Origin: Gammaproteobacteria bacterium
GTDB lineage: Bacteria; Pseudomonadota; Gammaproteobacteria; Steroidobacterales; Woeseiaceae
Assembly: GCA_022600955.1 (NCBI GenBank)
Contig: JAHZJK010000031.1
Span: 124,001-188,000, forward strand
Length of the DNA: 64,000 nt
Direction of reading: 5' to 3'
Below are positions 24,377 to 32,608 of this stretch, in pieces. Under the pieces are notes generated by a model. That model ran no database searches and was not told the DNA's origin. It saw nothing but the letters and a program-made list of their open reading frames with translations. Both the position numbers and the translations under genes were made by a program. Position 1 is the first letter of the stretch; each line of letters starts with the position of its first letter.

Positions 24377-25336
24377 ATGAAACAGAGAATTATTGCATCA
24401 ATTTCGCCTGCAGCCCGTCGCAGTGGCGTGGCGATCGCAGTGGCAACGATCCTGATCAGCGGTTGCGCAACCACACCAGGCGCGCCCAGCTACGGCGGAG
24501 GCATCGGTGGTGTGGGCGTTGAACTGCCTGGCGGTGGAATGCCGGGCGGCGGTTCGTCGGGCGGCGGATCTTCTGGTGGTGGCTCTTCCGGTGGCGGCAT
24601 GTCCGGCGGCGGTTCTTCCGGAGGCGGAATGCCTGGCGGTGGTTCTTCCGGTGGCGGCTCGTCTGGTGGTGGTTCTTCTGGTGGTGGTTCTTCTGGCGGC
24701 GGCATGTCTGGCGGCGGCGGCACGATGGGAGGGCAAAGCCCATTGCCGCAAATCGGATTACCACAGGGCGGTGCTGGTGGTGCTGGAGGCGCTGGTACCA
24801 GCGGTGGACAGGACTGCAACGACGGTGGCATCGCAGGCGGTGGAATCGGTGGTGGCATAGGCGGTTGCGATGGCGATCAGTCGGGCGGCGTCGGCCAATT
24901 CCCTGGCGGTGGCGACGCTGAACGCGCCGAGCAGCTCGGCAAAGAACTTGATAAATCTGTCGGCGATTTCGATGAGGAGCTCGGCGAAGAGCAACGCGAA
25001 GTTTCCTCGGTCGGCCGTAACACGGAAGGCTATGGCACCGGATCTGGCAGCGGTTCCGGAGGCAATATCAGTCTGGGTGAGCAGTCAGCTGGTTCGATGA
25101 GCGGTGCTGGCGGTGGCGGAGGCGGTGGTTCTGGCAGCAATGATACGGAGCAAGCCGGCCCGCTGGATGGTATGAGTGATCAGGACATCGAAATGCGTAC
25201 ACCAGACGATATCGAAGTGAGTGCGTATGACGACGTGGTCGCACGGCAATTGCGCGAAGCGGCGCTTGCCGAGGACGACCCGGAGCTCCGTGAGCGCTTG
25301 TGGGATGAGTATCGGAAGTATAAAGGTCTGCAATAA
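24377..25336 (+). CDS. Gly/Ser-rich repeat lipoprotein
   Basis: Predicted lipoprotein of 319 residues. The signal region RSGVAIAVATILISGC ends at a lipobox Cys (about 30). Residues about 51-115 are nearly pure GGGSS/GGGMS/GGGMP repeats, then more glycine-rich sequence with a few Cys (QDCNDGG, GGCDGD). The C-terminal 80 residues are acidic and structured-looking (DQDIEMRTPDDIEVSAYDD; LREAALAEDDPELRERLWDEY). The ATG at 24377 has GAGG nine bases upstream; GTG at 24362 is an alternative. The flexible linker plus a helical end would suit a tether from the outer membrane. No family recognised. Confidence 0.78.
   Translation: MKQRIIASISPAARRSGVAIAVATILISGCATTPGAPSYGGGIGGVGVELPGGGMPGGGSSGGGSSGGGSSGGGMSGGGSSGGGMPGGGSSGGGSSGGGSSGGGSSGGGMSGGGGTMGGQSPLPQIGLPQGGAGGAGGAGTSGGQDCNDGGIAGGGIGGGIGGCDGDQSGGVGQFPGGGDAERAEQLGKELDKSVGDFDEELGEEQREVSSVGRNTEGYGTGSGSGSGGNISLGEQSAGSMSGAGGGGGGGSGSNDTEQAGPLDGMSDQDIEMRTPDDIEVSAYDDVVARQLREAALAEDDPELRERLWDEYRKYKGLQ
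24527..24721 (+). repeat. In-frame GGGSS-type coding repeat
   Basis: About 195 bp of degenerate 15-bp units coding for GGG-S/M-S/P. Codon choice varies between units (GGC/GGT, TCT/TCC/TCG), which argues for selection on the protein linker and not for very recent slippage. The opposite strand gives a spurious proline/glutamate-rich open frame. Confidence 0.8.
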
Positions 25337-25350
25337 GGTCAGCTGACACG

Positions 25351-26583
25351 ATGACGAGAATTGGACTGCTATTGGCAATCGTCGGCCTTTCTGCAACAGG
25401 TTGTGCTGTTCAGGAAGTTGTCGTCGGAGAAGAAACGGAACTGGTGGTTGCGGCGAGCTCGGTAAATGAGGCTCTGCTGCTTGACGTTGGCATTATAGAG
25501 TTTGATGCGGGTATTCCGGAAGACAACCGTTCCGAGAAGACAGGCGTCTATGAAGATATTCGCCTGGCGGAAGCGAAATACATTCCTTATCACCTCAAAA
25601 CGACGCTGCAAAGCGCGGGCCATTGGGGCGCAGTCAGGGTAATACCATCGGCACGAGCATTCACGGATATCATAGTCAGCGGTCGAATCGAGAAATCCGA
25701 CGGTGAATATATTGAACTGGAGGTAACCGCAAGTGATGCGACGGGTCGGCACTGGTTTACCCGCTCCTATGAGACACAAACTGGATTGACATCTTACTCG
25801 GAACGGCGCGATCGGCGTCGCGATCCATATCAAAAAGTATTCAACGACATCGCTAATGATCTGCAAGTATTCGTCGCAGCTCTGCCCGCGAAGCAACTGC
25901 AGCAGACGCGGCAAATCTCGGAACTGCAATTCTTCGCCGACATGTCACCGGTAGCGTTCAATGGATACCTGCAGAACGACGATGATGGCATCGTCCAGAT
26001 TCTAAGACTGCCGGCTGAAAACGATCCCTCTGTTGATCGTATGCGCCAGATTCGTGAGCGCGACAGGCTCGTCGTAGATACGCTCAACGAACATTACGCG
26101 AACTTCTACTATGGCATCGCTATTCCCTATCGAGGCTGGCGCAAGAACGCTCGGGCGGAAAGCGTAAAATATCGGCAAACCAAGCGATCGGCACAGATTC
26201 AGGCGCTGGTTGGTGTGGTGGTCCTCGCGGGCTCGACCCAAATTGATACGAACTCGTCCAGCCGCAATACGCGTAACATAAAGAACGCGCTTCAATACCA
26301 GGCGATGGCACGCGGATTGAATACAGTCTGGGCGGCTATTAATCGCAACAGGGATGCAGGCATTCACCTTGATGCCATCGCCGAGTTATCTGAGTCATTT
26401 GGCAATGAAGCGGCGCCGATGGTCGTAAATGTGGAAGGTCAGGAGCGTCGTCTGACGGGAACAGCGGAAGCACAATACGAGAGCTGGCGTCGCCTGTTGC
26501 GAGAAATATACGAAGCGGAAACCGGCTTCACTCAATCGATCGAAGTCGGGGCGCCTGCGCGTGTACCTGAACCTACCGGATAA
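25351..26583 (+). CDS. Lipoprotein of unknown function in the kinase/vWA cluster
   Basis: Predicted lipoprotein of 410 residues: signal peptide with lipobox SATGC (Cys18), then VQEVVVGEETELVVAASS. The domain at about 40-160 contains LLDVGIIEFDAG, KYIPYHLKTTLQSAGHWGAVRVIP and DIIVSGRIEKSDGEYIELEV, which resembles periplasmic proteins that assemble beta-rich GNA1162/LpoB-like folds. A helical region with many Arg/Tyr follows and a second hydrophobic patch (IQALVGVVVLAGS). I do not recognise a named family. It begins 15 bases after the Gly-rich lipoprotein and ends 15 bases before the transmembrane kinase, so it belongs to the same operon. Confidence 0.72.
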   Translation: MTRIGLLLAIVGLSATGCAVQEVVVGEETELVVAASSVNEALLLDVGIIEFDAGIPEDNRSEKTGVYEDIRLAEAKYIPYHLKTTLQSAGHWGAVRVIPSARAFTDIIVSGRIEKSDGEYIELEVTASDATGRHWFTRSYETQTGLTSYSERRDRRRDPYQKVFNDIANDLQVFVAALPAKQLQQTRQISELQFFADMSPVAFNGYLQNDDDGIVQILRLPAENDPSVDRMRQIRERDRLVVDTLNEHYANFYYGIAIPYRGWRKNARAESVKYRQTKRSAQIQALVGVVVLAGSTQIDTNSSSRNTRNIKNALQYQAMARGLNTVWAAINRNRDAGIHLDAIAELSESFGNEAAPMVVNVEGQERRLTGTAEAQYESWRRLLREIYEAETGFTQSIEVGAPARVPEPTG

Positions 26584-26597
26584 TCAGCCGGCGAAGA

Positions 26598-29030
26598 ATG
26601 CTTGAACTAGGTAAAGGGATTCAGCTAGCCAACCGGTACACACTCGATCGCAGGCTAGGCGGTGACACTGAGGCGCAAATCTGGCTCGCCAGGGATCGCC
26701 TTACGGCATCTGCTGTCGCCTTGAAAATTGTACGCGGTGACGAGGCGGCCAGTGAACGGTTGCGGGATGAGTGGCGTACCAGTATTCGTCTTATGCATGC
26801 GCACATCTTGCGCGTTTTCGAATTTCATGCGGAACCCGGGCTCGCGTTTTATAGCCAGCAATTTGTTGACGGCCCCAACATTGCGGCGACAATCGGTACG
26901 TCGCTCGCAAACATTCTTGCACCCGTTGGACTGATAGCCGATGCGCTACGGTATCTGCATGGCAAGGACCTGGTGCATAGGGATCTCAAAGCAAGCAACG
27001 TCTTGCTTGACCGAAATGGCGCTCCGTATCTGAGCGACTTTGGCGTCTCCGCGGCGAGCGGCGTTCAGGCGAGTGGCGGATCGCCGATCGCGCGAAGCCC
27101 GCAGTCAATTGATGGTGAGCCCGTAAGCGCGGCGGACGACATTTTTGCATTCGCCGGGCTGATCTATGAGCTCATCAGCGGCCGATCTCCGTGGAGTCAC
27201 GATACCTCAGACCAGTCGATTCGCGAGCACGAGCCGCTACCGCTAAACGCAGTTAGTGGCGAAGAGATTCCCGCAGCGATCAGCGACTTGCTTTCTCGCA
27301 TGTTGCATAAAGAAGCTGCCGCGCGGCCGGATGCAGAAGCTGTGGCAGCTGCATTACAGGATGCCGGGTTCGCTCCCGGAACCGCGGAGATCGAAGCGGC
27401 ACCGCGGGCTCGTGGAATTTCGGACGAAGTCATTGAGACTGCATCGACAATAAGACCGGTATCCCGCGGGCAGGACGAAACGGTCGAAGTCATCAGTCCT
27501 GCCAGCTCTGGAATCAGTGTTCGTACGATGTCAGTTTCACTCCTCGTGCTGGTGTCAATTTTGATCGTAGTTGTGGTTGTGCTTCCTGATCGAGTTGCGG
27601 AAAAAACCGGCGTTACACCGGCCGCCACAAGTCACGATGTTGAAGCTGAAGCCGCGCTGGTTGCGGACGAGACTGCGGAGGCTGGTGAGGTCGTCGAACG
27701 ACGCCGTCGCGAAACTAGTATAGCAGCGCCCACACGGACCCTCGATGACGAGCAGATCGAGTTCAATGAAAACCAGGCCGACTACAGCGGCCTGGATGAA
27801 GAGGGTCAGCAACGTTTTCAGGCGGAGTCTGCGGTTGGCGAATTGCTTTCTGCGCTAACAGTGCTCGAAGGCCGCGCTGTGGAGCGGTGGGCACCTGTTG
27901 AGTACGCGAAAGCGAGGAAAATCTATGCAGATGGTGATGCTGCCTACCTGAATAGGGAGTTTGTCAGGGCGGAAAACCTTTATCTCGATTCCCTGGACGT
28001 CATTGAACCGCTATACGAACGTATTCAGCCAACGTTTGAAGCGGCGCTGTCGGCCGCGAAGCAGGCTTTTGAAGATGGCGACCGGCAAGAGTCGCTGGCG
28101 CAATTCGAATTGGCCGTTGCGATAACGCCAAATGATGGTGAGGCATTGGCAGGTCTTGAGCGAGCCCGGAACCTGGAGGCCGTTCTGCGTTTGATGGAGC
28201 AGGGCATCGAATACGAAGACGACCTTGAACTGCCGGCGGCACAACGGAGTTACGAACAGGCGTTGCAGCTGGATCCATTGTGGGGTCCCGCAGCCGACGG
28301 TGTTGCGAGAGTTGAGGCAATCCGTACGGAGATGGAGTTCGATCTGCGTATGTCGGAAGGATTTGATGCTCTGGCGGGCGCGGACTACCTCGCCGCGCGT
28401 GCTGCTTTCCGCATGGCACAGCAGTTATTGCCGGCTTCGACTGAGCCTGCGGACGGCCTGTTGCAGGTCGATCAGGGGCTGCGGCTGGGCAATATTCAAT
28501 TGCTTGAGCAGGAAGCCGTCGCGCTGGAGCGCGATGAGCACTGGGACGCTGTTGCCGAGACGTACGAGGAGATACTGAAGGTCGACAACACGCTGTCATT
28601 CGCGATCGATGGTCTTGCCCGCTCCAGGGAAATGGGTGCGCTGCATGAGCAACTCGACAAATACATCACGGAGCCGGACAAGCTCAGTGCGCCTTCTGTC
28701 ATGCAGAGGGCGACAACGCTGGTCGTGAATGTAACGACGCGTGCTGATGTCGGGCCGCGACTTGCGAATCAGAGAGACGAGTTGTCACGTTTGTTGAAGC
28801 GCGCAGCAACTCCGCTGTCGGTCGCTTTGGTGTCTGATAATGTCACGGACGTATCGATCTACAAGGTTGGACGTCTTGGCAATTTCATGCGCACCGAGGT
28901 TAATCTTCGACCGGGTACTTACGTTGCAATTGGAGTACGTCCGGGTTATCGCGATGTGCGGCTCGAGTTTCGGGTCGCACCAGAAAACGAAATGGAGCCG
29001 GTAGTGGTTTCTTGTGAGGAACGGATTTGA
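26598..29030 (+). CDS. Transmembrane Ser/Thr kinase with TPR-like periplasmic part
   Basis: An 810-residue receptor-like kinase. Cytosolic kinase domain at about 12-255: Lys43 in VALKIV, HRDLKASN at 127-134, DFG at 147-149. A single membrane helix lies at about 312-330 (VSLLVLVSILIVVVVVLP). The C-terminal 480 residues face the periplasm and contain helical TPR-like repeats (AKQAFEDGDRQESLAQFELA; YEQALQLDPLWGPAADG; AAFRMAQQLLPASTEPADG), then a beta-rich end with a PEGA-like feature (LRPGTYVAIGVRPGYRDVRLEF). It may sense an envelope state and signal inward. Its stop overlaps the TTG start of the next gene (TTGA), so the two proteins are coupled. Confidence 0.88.
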   Translation: MLELGKGIQLANRYTLDRRLGGDTEAQIWLARDRLTASAVALKIVRGDEAASERLRDEWRTSIRLMHAHILRVFEFHAEPGLAFYSQQFVDGPNIAATIGTSLANILAPVGLIADALRYLHGKDLVHRDLKASNVLLDRNGAPYLSDFGVSAASGVQASGGSPIARSPQSIDGEPVSAADDIFAFAGLIYELISGRSPWSHDTSDQSIREHEPLPLNAVSGEEIPAAISDLLSRMLHKEAAARPDAEAVAAALQDAGFAPGTAEIEAAPRARGISDEVIETASTIRPVSRGQDETVEVISPASSGISVRTMSVSLLVLVSILIVVVVVLPDRVAEKTGVTPAATSHDVEAEAALVADETAEAGEVVERRRRETSIAAPTRTLDDEQIEFNENQADYSGLDEEGQQRFQAESAVGELLSALTVLEGRAVERWAPVEYAKARKIYADGDAAYLNREFVRAENLYLDSLDVIEPLYERIQPTFEAALSAAKQAFEDGDRQESLAQFELAVAITPNDGEALAGLERARNLEAVLRLMEQGIEYEDDLELPAAQRSYEQALQLDPLWGPAADGVARVEAIRTEMEFDLRMSEGFDALAGADYLAARAAFRMAQQLLPASTEPADGLLQVDQGLRLGNIQLLEQEAVALERDEHWDAVAETYEEILKVDNTLSFAIDGLARSREMGALHEQLDKYITEPDKLSAPSVMQRATTLVVNVTTRADVGPRLANQRDELSRLLKRAATPLSVALVSDNVTDVSIYKVGRLGNFMRTEVNLRPGTYVAIGVRPGYRDVRLEFRVAPENEMEPVVVSCEERI

Positions 29031-31453
29031 GTCTTGATCACCTGTACATCAGGGACGTTGAAGGCGAGCGTCGCGTCGATGCGTCGCAACTTCCGCTGCG
29101 CGTTGGAACCGGCAGTGATTGTGAGTTGCGCCTGCCAGGTCCCGGCGGCGGGCCGGTGGCACTTCTGGACTTGCTGGACGGCGTGCCGTTCGTGCAGCCG
29201 GTCGGGCGTGACAATACACTGCACATCAACGAAGCCGCGCTCGATGCCAGCCGTCGTTTGCACGATGGTGATCAACTGGAATTTTTTGGCAGCCACATTC
29301 GCGTCAGTGTCAACGACCATCGAATCACGTTGCAGGTGCGGCTCGAAGACAGCGCTTATGTGACGCGTCCGCCGGATGTGGTGGACGACACTGAAGCGGC
29401 CGATGATGAAGCGATCGCACCGACGGCGTTTCGACGTGCGGTTGAGACGTCGGCACGTCAGGAGCAAGAAAAACGTTCGCCGCTGAAAATGATCGTCGGC
29501 GGCGGGCTGTTGGTGCTCGTGATCGCATCATTCTTGTTGTTTACCTCCAAGTCGATCGAGTTCGAAATAGATCCGCCAGAGCCGGACAGCTTCAATATTG
29601 AAGGTGGATGGTTTCGCTTGCCGGTCAGTGATCGAGTTCTGCTGCGCAAAGGCAATTACACGGTCAATGTTGGAAAGCAGGGCTACTACGATGTCGGCCA
29701 GACTTTCGTTGTCGGCGATGAACCGTCGATGACGGTAAAACTGCGCATGCGCAAGATGCCCGGAAGATTGAACGTTATAACCGAACCGGCTGCCGATGCA
29801 GTGGTTACGATCGACGGCTCGTTGGTAGGTAAGGCGCCGTACGGCCCGATTGAACTGCAACCGGGTCAGCACTCGGTGCGGGTAGAGTCTGAACGGTTTC
29901 TATTGTATGAGGGCATAATCGGCATGCAGGGCCTGGATCGCGAGCAGGACCTGTATGTACAGTTGGTGCCTCGCTGGGCCGAGGTCGAGGTTCGTTCACA
30001 GCCACCCGGCGCATCTATTTTTTCAGGTGAAGATGAAGTCGGCACAACGCCAGCAAACATTCAGTTGCTCGAAGGTACACATGACCTGACTGTTGCTCGC
30101 GATGGCTACTGCGCGTGGGACGGCAAGATCGTTGCGGAGCCGAATGTGGCACAGACGCTACCTGTGATTCAGCTGCAGCCCGCGGACGCGCGTTTGCTCG
30201 TCAAGACGATTCCTCGCGGCGCCAACGTGACGGTCAATGGTCGCTACCGTGGTCAGTCGCCGATCACGCTGTCGTTGTCGCCGGATGTCGACTACAAGAT
30301 CGGCATGTCCAAGGCGGGCTACGGCGTGACCAGCCGTAATTTGCGCCTGCAGTCGGCTGCAAGTGACACGATTACCGTAGATCTGTCAGCTCGCGTTGGT
30401 ACAGTCACAGTAAATGTTCAGCCGCCGGACGCGACTGTCTATGTAGACGGTCGCGCTCGTGGAACGGGCAAGACAACGGTACGAATGAGCTCCGCGCCGC
30501 ACAGGATAGAGGTTAAACGGCAGGGCTTTCGCGACTGGTCGCGGAGCATCACGCCTCGCCCTGGCTACCCACAGACGCTGACCGCAAATTTGCAGTCGCT
30601 TGAATCGGTCGCGCGCAATGCCGTTGCGCGATCCATGCAGACAGCCGCTGGCCAGGAGCTGCGCCGCGTCGAAGGCGGGACGTTCTCGATGGGGGCGTCG
30701 CGTGCGGAACCCGGGCGTCGCGCAAATGAAGTCATCAGACCAGTCACAATTGCAACGCCATTCATGATCAGCGTTCACGAAGTTACGAACAAGCAGTTCG
30801 CAGAATTTCGCAAGAACCATGACTCGGGTGCAGCGACCCACCCATCGCTCGGAGCAGACGGCAATCCGGTAGCAAACGTCAGTTGGTCCGATGCAGTGCA
30901 GTACTGCAACTGGCTCAGTAAGAAAGAAGGCCGCTCACCTGCATACCGACAGGAGTTTGGTAAATGGGTGCCGATCTATCCGTTTACCGATGGTTATCGA
31001 CTTCCAACCGAGGCGGAATGGGCCTGGGCGATCCGCTACGCAGAGCGCCAGCAGCCATTCAAGTTTCCGTGGGGGACGAAGTGGCCGCCACCGAAGGAAA
31101 GTGGCAATTACGCCGATCGCTCGGCGCGCGAACTGGTGCCCTCAATTTTGCCAGCGTACGACGACGCCTATGCGTCCACCGCGGCAGTCGGTTCGTTCAA
31201 TGCCAATCCTGTCGGTATTCATGACGGCGGCGGCAATGTCGCAGAATGGGTGAACGATTGGTATACGGTGCCGACGCCTGGAATCACAACCCCGGTTGTC
31301 GATCCTGTAGGACCCGAGCGCGGCACAAGCAGGGTGATCCGAGGTTCAAGTTGGCGACATGCCGGTGAGACTCAGCTGCGGCTGAGCTACCGTGATTACA
31401 GTAGCGAGCCCAGAGTCGACGTTGGCTTTCGTATTGCGCGCAACGCGGACTAG
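29027..31453 (+). CDS. FHA-like / TM / PEGA-repeat / formylglycine-enzyme-like protein
   Basis: An 808-residue membrane protein starting with TTG at 29027, overlapping the kinase stop. Residues about 1-105 look like an FHA-type domain (LPLRVGTGSDCELRL, HDGDQLEFFG). A membrane helix at 154-173 follows. Then four PEGA-like repeats (about 246-523) with VxSxPxGAxVxxxGxxxGxTP patterns. The C-terminal 545-805 is an FGE/SUMF1-like domain (GGTFSMGAS, VSWSDAVQYCNWLS, YRLPTEAEWAWA, NVAEWVNDWY, VIRGSSWRHAG, VGFRIAR). The catalytic cysteines of true formylglycine enzymes are absent at the end of the domain, so it is probably a structural or binding module. Phosphopeptide binding by the cytosolic head could link it to the kinases. 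Confidence 0.86.
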   Translation: MSLDHLYIRDVEGERRVDASQLPLRVGTGSDCELRLPGPGGGPVALLDLLDGVPFVQPVGRDNTLHINEAALDASRRLHDGDQLEFFGSHIRVSVNDHRITLQVRLEDSAYVTRPPDVVDDTEAADDEAIAPTAFRRAVETSARQEQEKRSPLKMIVGGGLLVLVIASFLLFTSKSIEFEIDPPEPDSFNIEGGWFRLPVSDRVLLRKGNYTVNVGKQGYYDVGQTFVVGDEPSMTVKLRMRKMPGRLNVITEPAADAVVTIDGSLVGKAPYGPIELQPGQHSVRVESERFLLYEGIIGMQGLDREQDLYVQLVPRWAEVEVRSQPPGASIFSGEDEVGTTPANIQLLEGTHDLTVARDGYCAWDGKIVAEPNVAQTLPVIQLQPADARLLVKTIPRGANVTVNGRYRGQSPITLSLSPDVDYKIGMSKAGYGVTSRNLRLQSAASDTITVDLSARVGTVTVNVQPPDATVYVDGRARGTGKTTVRMSSAPHRIEVKRQGFRDWSRSITPRPGYPQTLTANLQSLESVARNAVARSMQTAAGQELRRVEGGTFSMGASRAEPGRRANEVIRPVTIATPFMISVHEVTNKQFAEFRKNHDSGAATHPSLGADGNPVANVSWSDAVQYCNWLSKKEGRSPAYRQEFGKWVPIYPFTDGYRLPTEAEWAWAIRYAERQQPFKFPWGTKWPPPKESGNYADRSARELVPSILPAYDDAYASTAAVGSFNANPVGIHDGGGNVAEWVNDWYTVPTPGITTPVVDPVGPERGTSRVIRGSSWRHAGETQLRLSYRDYSSEPRVDVGFRIARNAD

Positions 31454-31518
31454 AATTACATGAGACAATCGCGCGTTTGCGTTGTCCAAAGAGTATTGGC
31501 TTGAAGGAGAGCTCGACG

Positions 31519-31767
31519 ATGATTCGCATAACACTGATGTGCTGCCTGTTGGGTCTTTCGCATTCTTGGGCGCAAGAGAGCGATGCTGGTGATGCGCCGG
31601 AAGAGACCCAGGTTGAGGTCCCGGAACTCGAAGAAGATGACGAAGAGTTTGTCGAGGATGAGCTCCTTGACGACCCGGAATTGTATTCCAGGGAGGGAGA
31701 GGATGACTTTATCCCGACGGACGAAGTCCGCTTTGAACAATCAATCCCCTATCCGACAGACATTTAG
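31519..31767 (+). CDS. Small acidic secreted protein
   Basis: An 82-residue protein with a signal peptide (MIRITLMCCLLGLSHSWAQ) and a very acidic mature part (many Glu/Asp, for example EDDEEFVEDELLDDPEL) with Pro and no further hydrophobic segment. The ATG at 31519 has AAGGAG nine bases upstream. An in-frame start at 31477 would place charged residues ahead of the signal peptide and is rejected. It lies between the PEGA/FGE gene and the proton-channel gene. No family recognised; it may be a periplasmic linker or chaperone of the complex. Confidence 0.68.
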   Translation: MIRITLMCCLLGLSHSWAQESDAGDAPEETQVEVPELEEDDEEFVEDELLDDPELYSREGEDDFIPTDEVRFEQSIPYPTDI

Positions 31768-31791
31768 CAGAATAGCAGGCGAGCAATCTGA

Positions 31792-32592
31792 ATGAATAAA
31801 AAGAATCTTCCAGTCGAGTTTGTTTATCAACTGTTTGCGCTGATCATTGCGATCATCATCGTACACGCTTTCTATGTGTCGGTAGTTCGACCGACTGCGG
31901 CAGAAATTATTGAACGGCAGAATATGGAAGCCGCCGCGGATCCGGACTATGTACGCGAGCGCAGTGCCTGGGTACTTATTAAGGATCTGGAGCAGGAATC
32001 CTGTTTTATCCTGATGTTCTGGGCCTTGGCGATAATGGGTTACAAAGCAGTAAAGCTCAGCCGTGAACGCAGGCTCCTTGAGGTCGACCTCGTACAGGTT
32101 CCGGAAGGCATGCGAATACTGCCTGAAGATACGCGCGAATTCGCACGTCGTGTGCAGGGACTTGAAGATGGCCAAAGACAAATGCTGCTGCCGCGCGCAC
32201 TTATGAACGCACTGCGACGCTTTGGCACAACGCGCAGCATCCAGGACGTCTCGAGCAGCACGCACACGATTTGTGAATCGGAAGCAGAAAGACTCGAGTC
32301 GGAGTTGTCGATGATTCGTTACATTTCGTGGGCGATTCCGTCAATCGGCTTTATCGGCACAGTACGCGGCATTGGTGAGGCGCTGGCGCAGGCGGACAAA
32401 GCTGTTAAGGGTGATATTGCCGGAGTGACGCAGAGTCTCGGTGTGGCGTTTAACTCGACTTTTATCGCGCTGTTGATCAGTATCTTCCTGATGTTCCTGG
32501 TGCACCAATTGCAGTTGATGCAGGAACGGCTTGTCTACGACAGTGAAAACTACTGCGACGACAAGGTTATTCGCCACATGAAGGTCGACTAA
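31792..32592 (+). CDS. MotA/TolQ/ExbB-type proton channel protein
   Basis: A 266-residue inner-membrane protein. An N-terminal helix (about 9-31) and a second near 70-85 precede a long cytoplasmic stretch; the signature region SMIRYISWAIPSIGFIGTVRGIGEALAQAD and SLGVAFNSTFIALLISIFLMFLVH near the C terminus is that of MotA/TolQ/ExbB. These proteins form a five-membered ring that surrounds two copies of an ExbD/TolR/MotB partner and uses the proton gradient to drive motion. No classical ExbD gene is here; the two downstream vWA proteins have the matching N-terminal helix with an Asp. It sits 24 bases after the small acidic protein. Confidence 0.9.
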   Translation: MNKKNLPVEFVYQLFALIIAIIIVHAFYVSVVRPTAAEIIERQNMEAAADPDYVRERSAWVLIKDLEQESCFILMFWALAIMGYKAVKLSRERRLLEVDLVQVPEGMRILPEDTREFARRVQGLEDGQRQMLLPRALMNALRRFGTTRSIQDVSSSTHTICESEAERLESELSMIRYISWAIPSIGFIGTVRGIGEALAQADKAVKGDIAGVTQSLGVAFNSTFIALLISIFLMFLVHQLQLMQERLVYDSENYCDDKVIRHMKVD

Positions 32593-32608
32593 CAACAGGC
32601 GCCGATGC

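Noticed and set aside
24253..24522. Rightward frame of about 89 codons before and into the Gly-rich lipoprotein gene
   Set aside because: The first 40 codons look protein-like, but the rest runs out of frame through the lipoprotein signal peptide and becomes Arg-rich. No good SD is present.
24490..24858. PPPEEP-repeat frame on the minus strand, at first sight a proline-rich protein or repeat array
   Set aside because: It is the complement of the GGGSS coding repeat; the plus-strand lipoprotein has a signal peptide, lipobox and structured ends. It is also not a CRISPR array, as units are contiguous without spacers.
28000..28599. 199-codon leftward frame inside the transmembrane kinase gene
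   Set aside because: Pro/Arg/Ser-rich low-complexity product, antisense to the TPR-like region, with no start signal.
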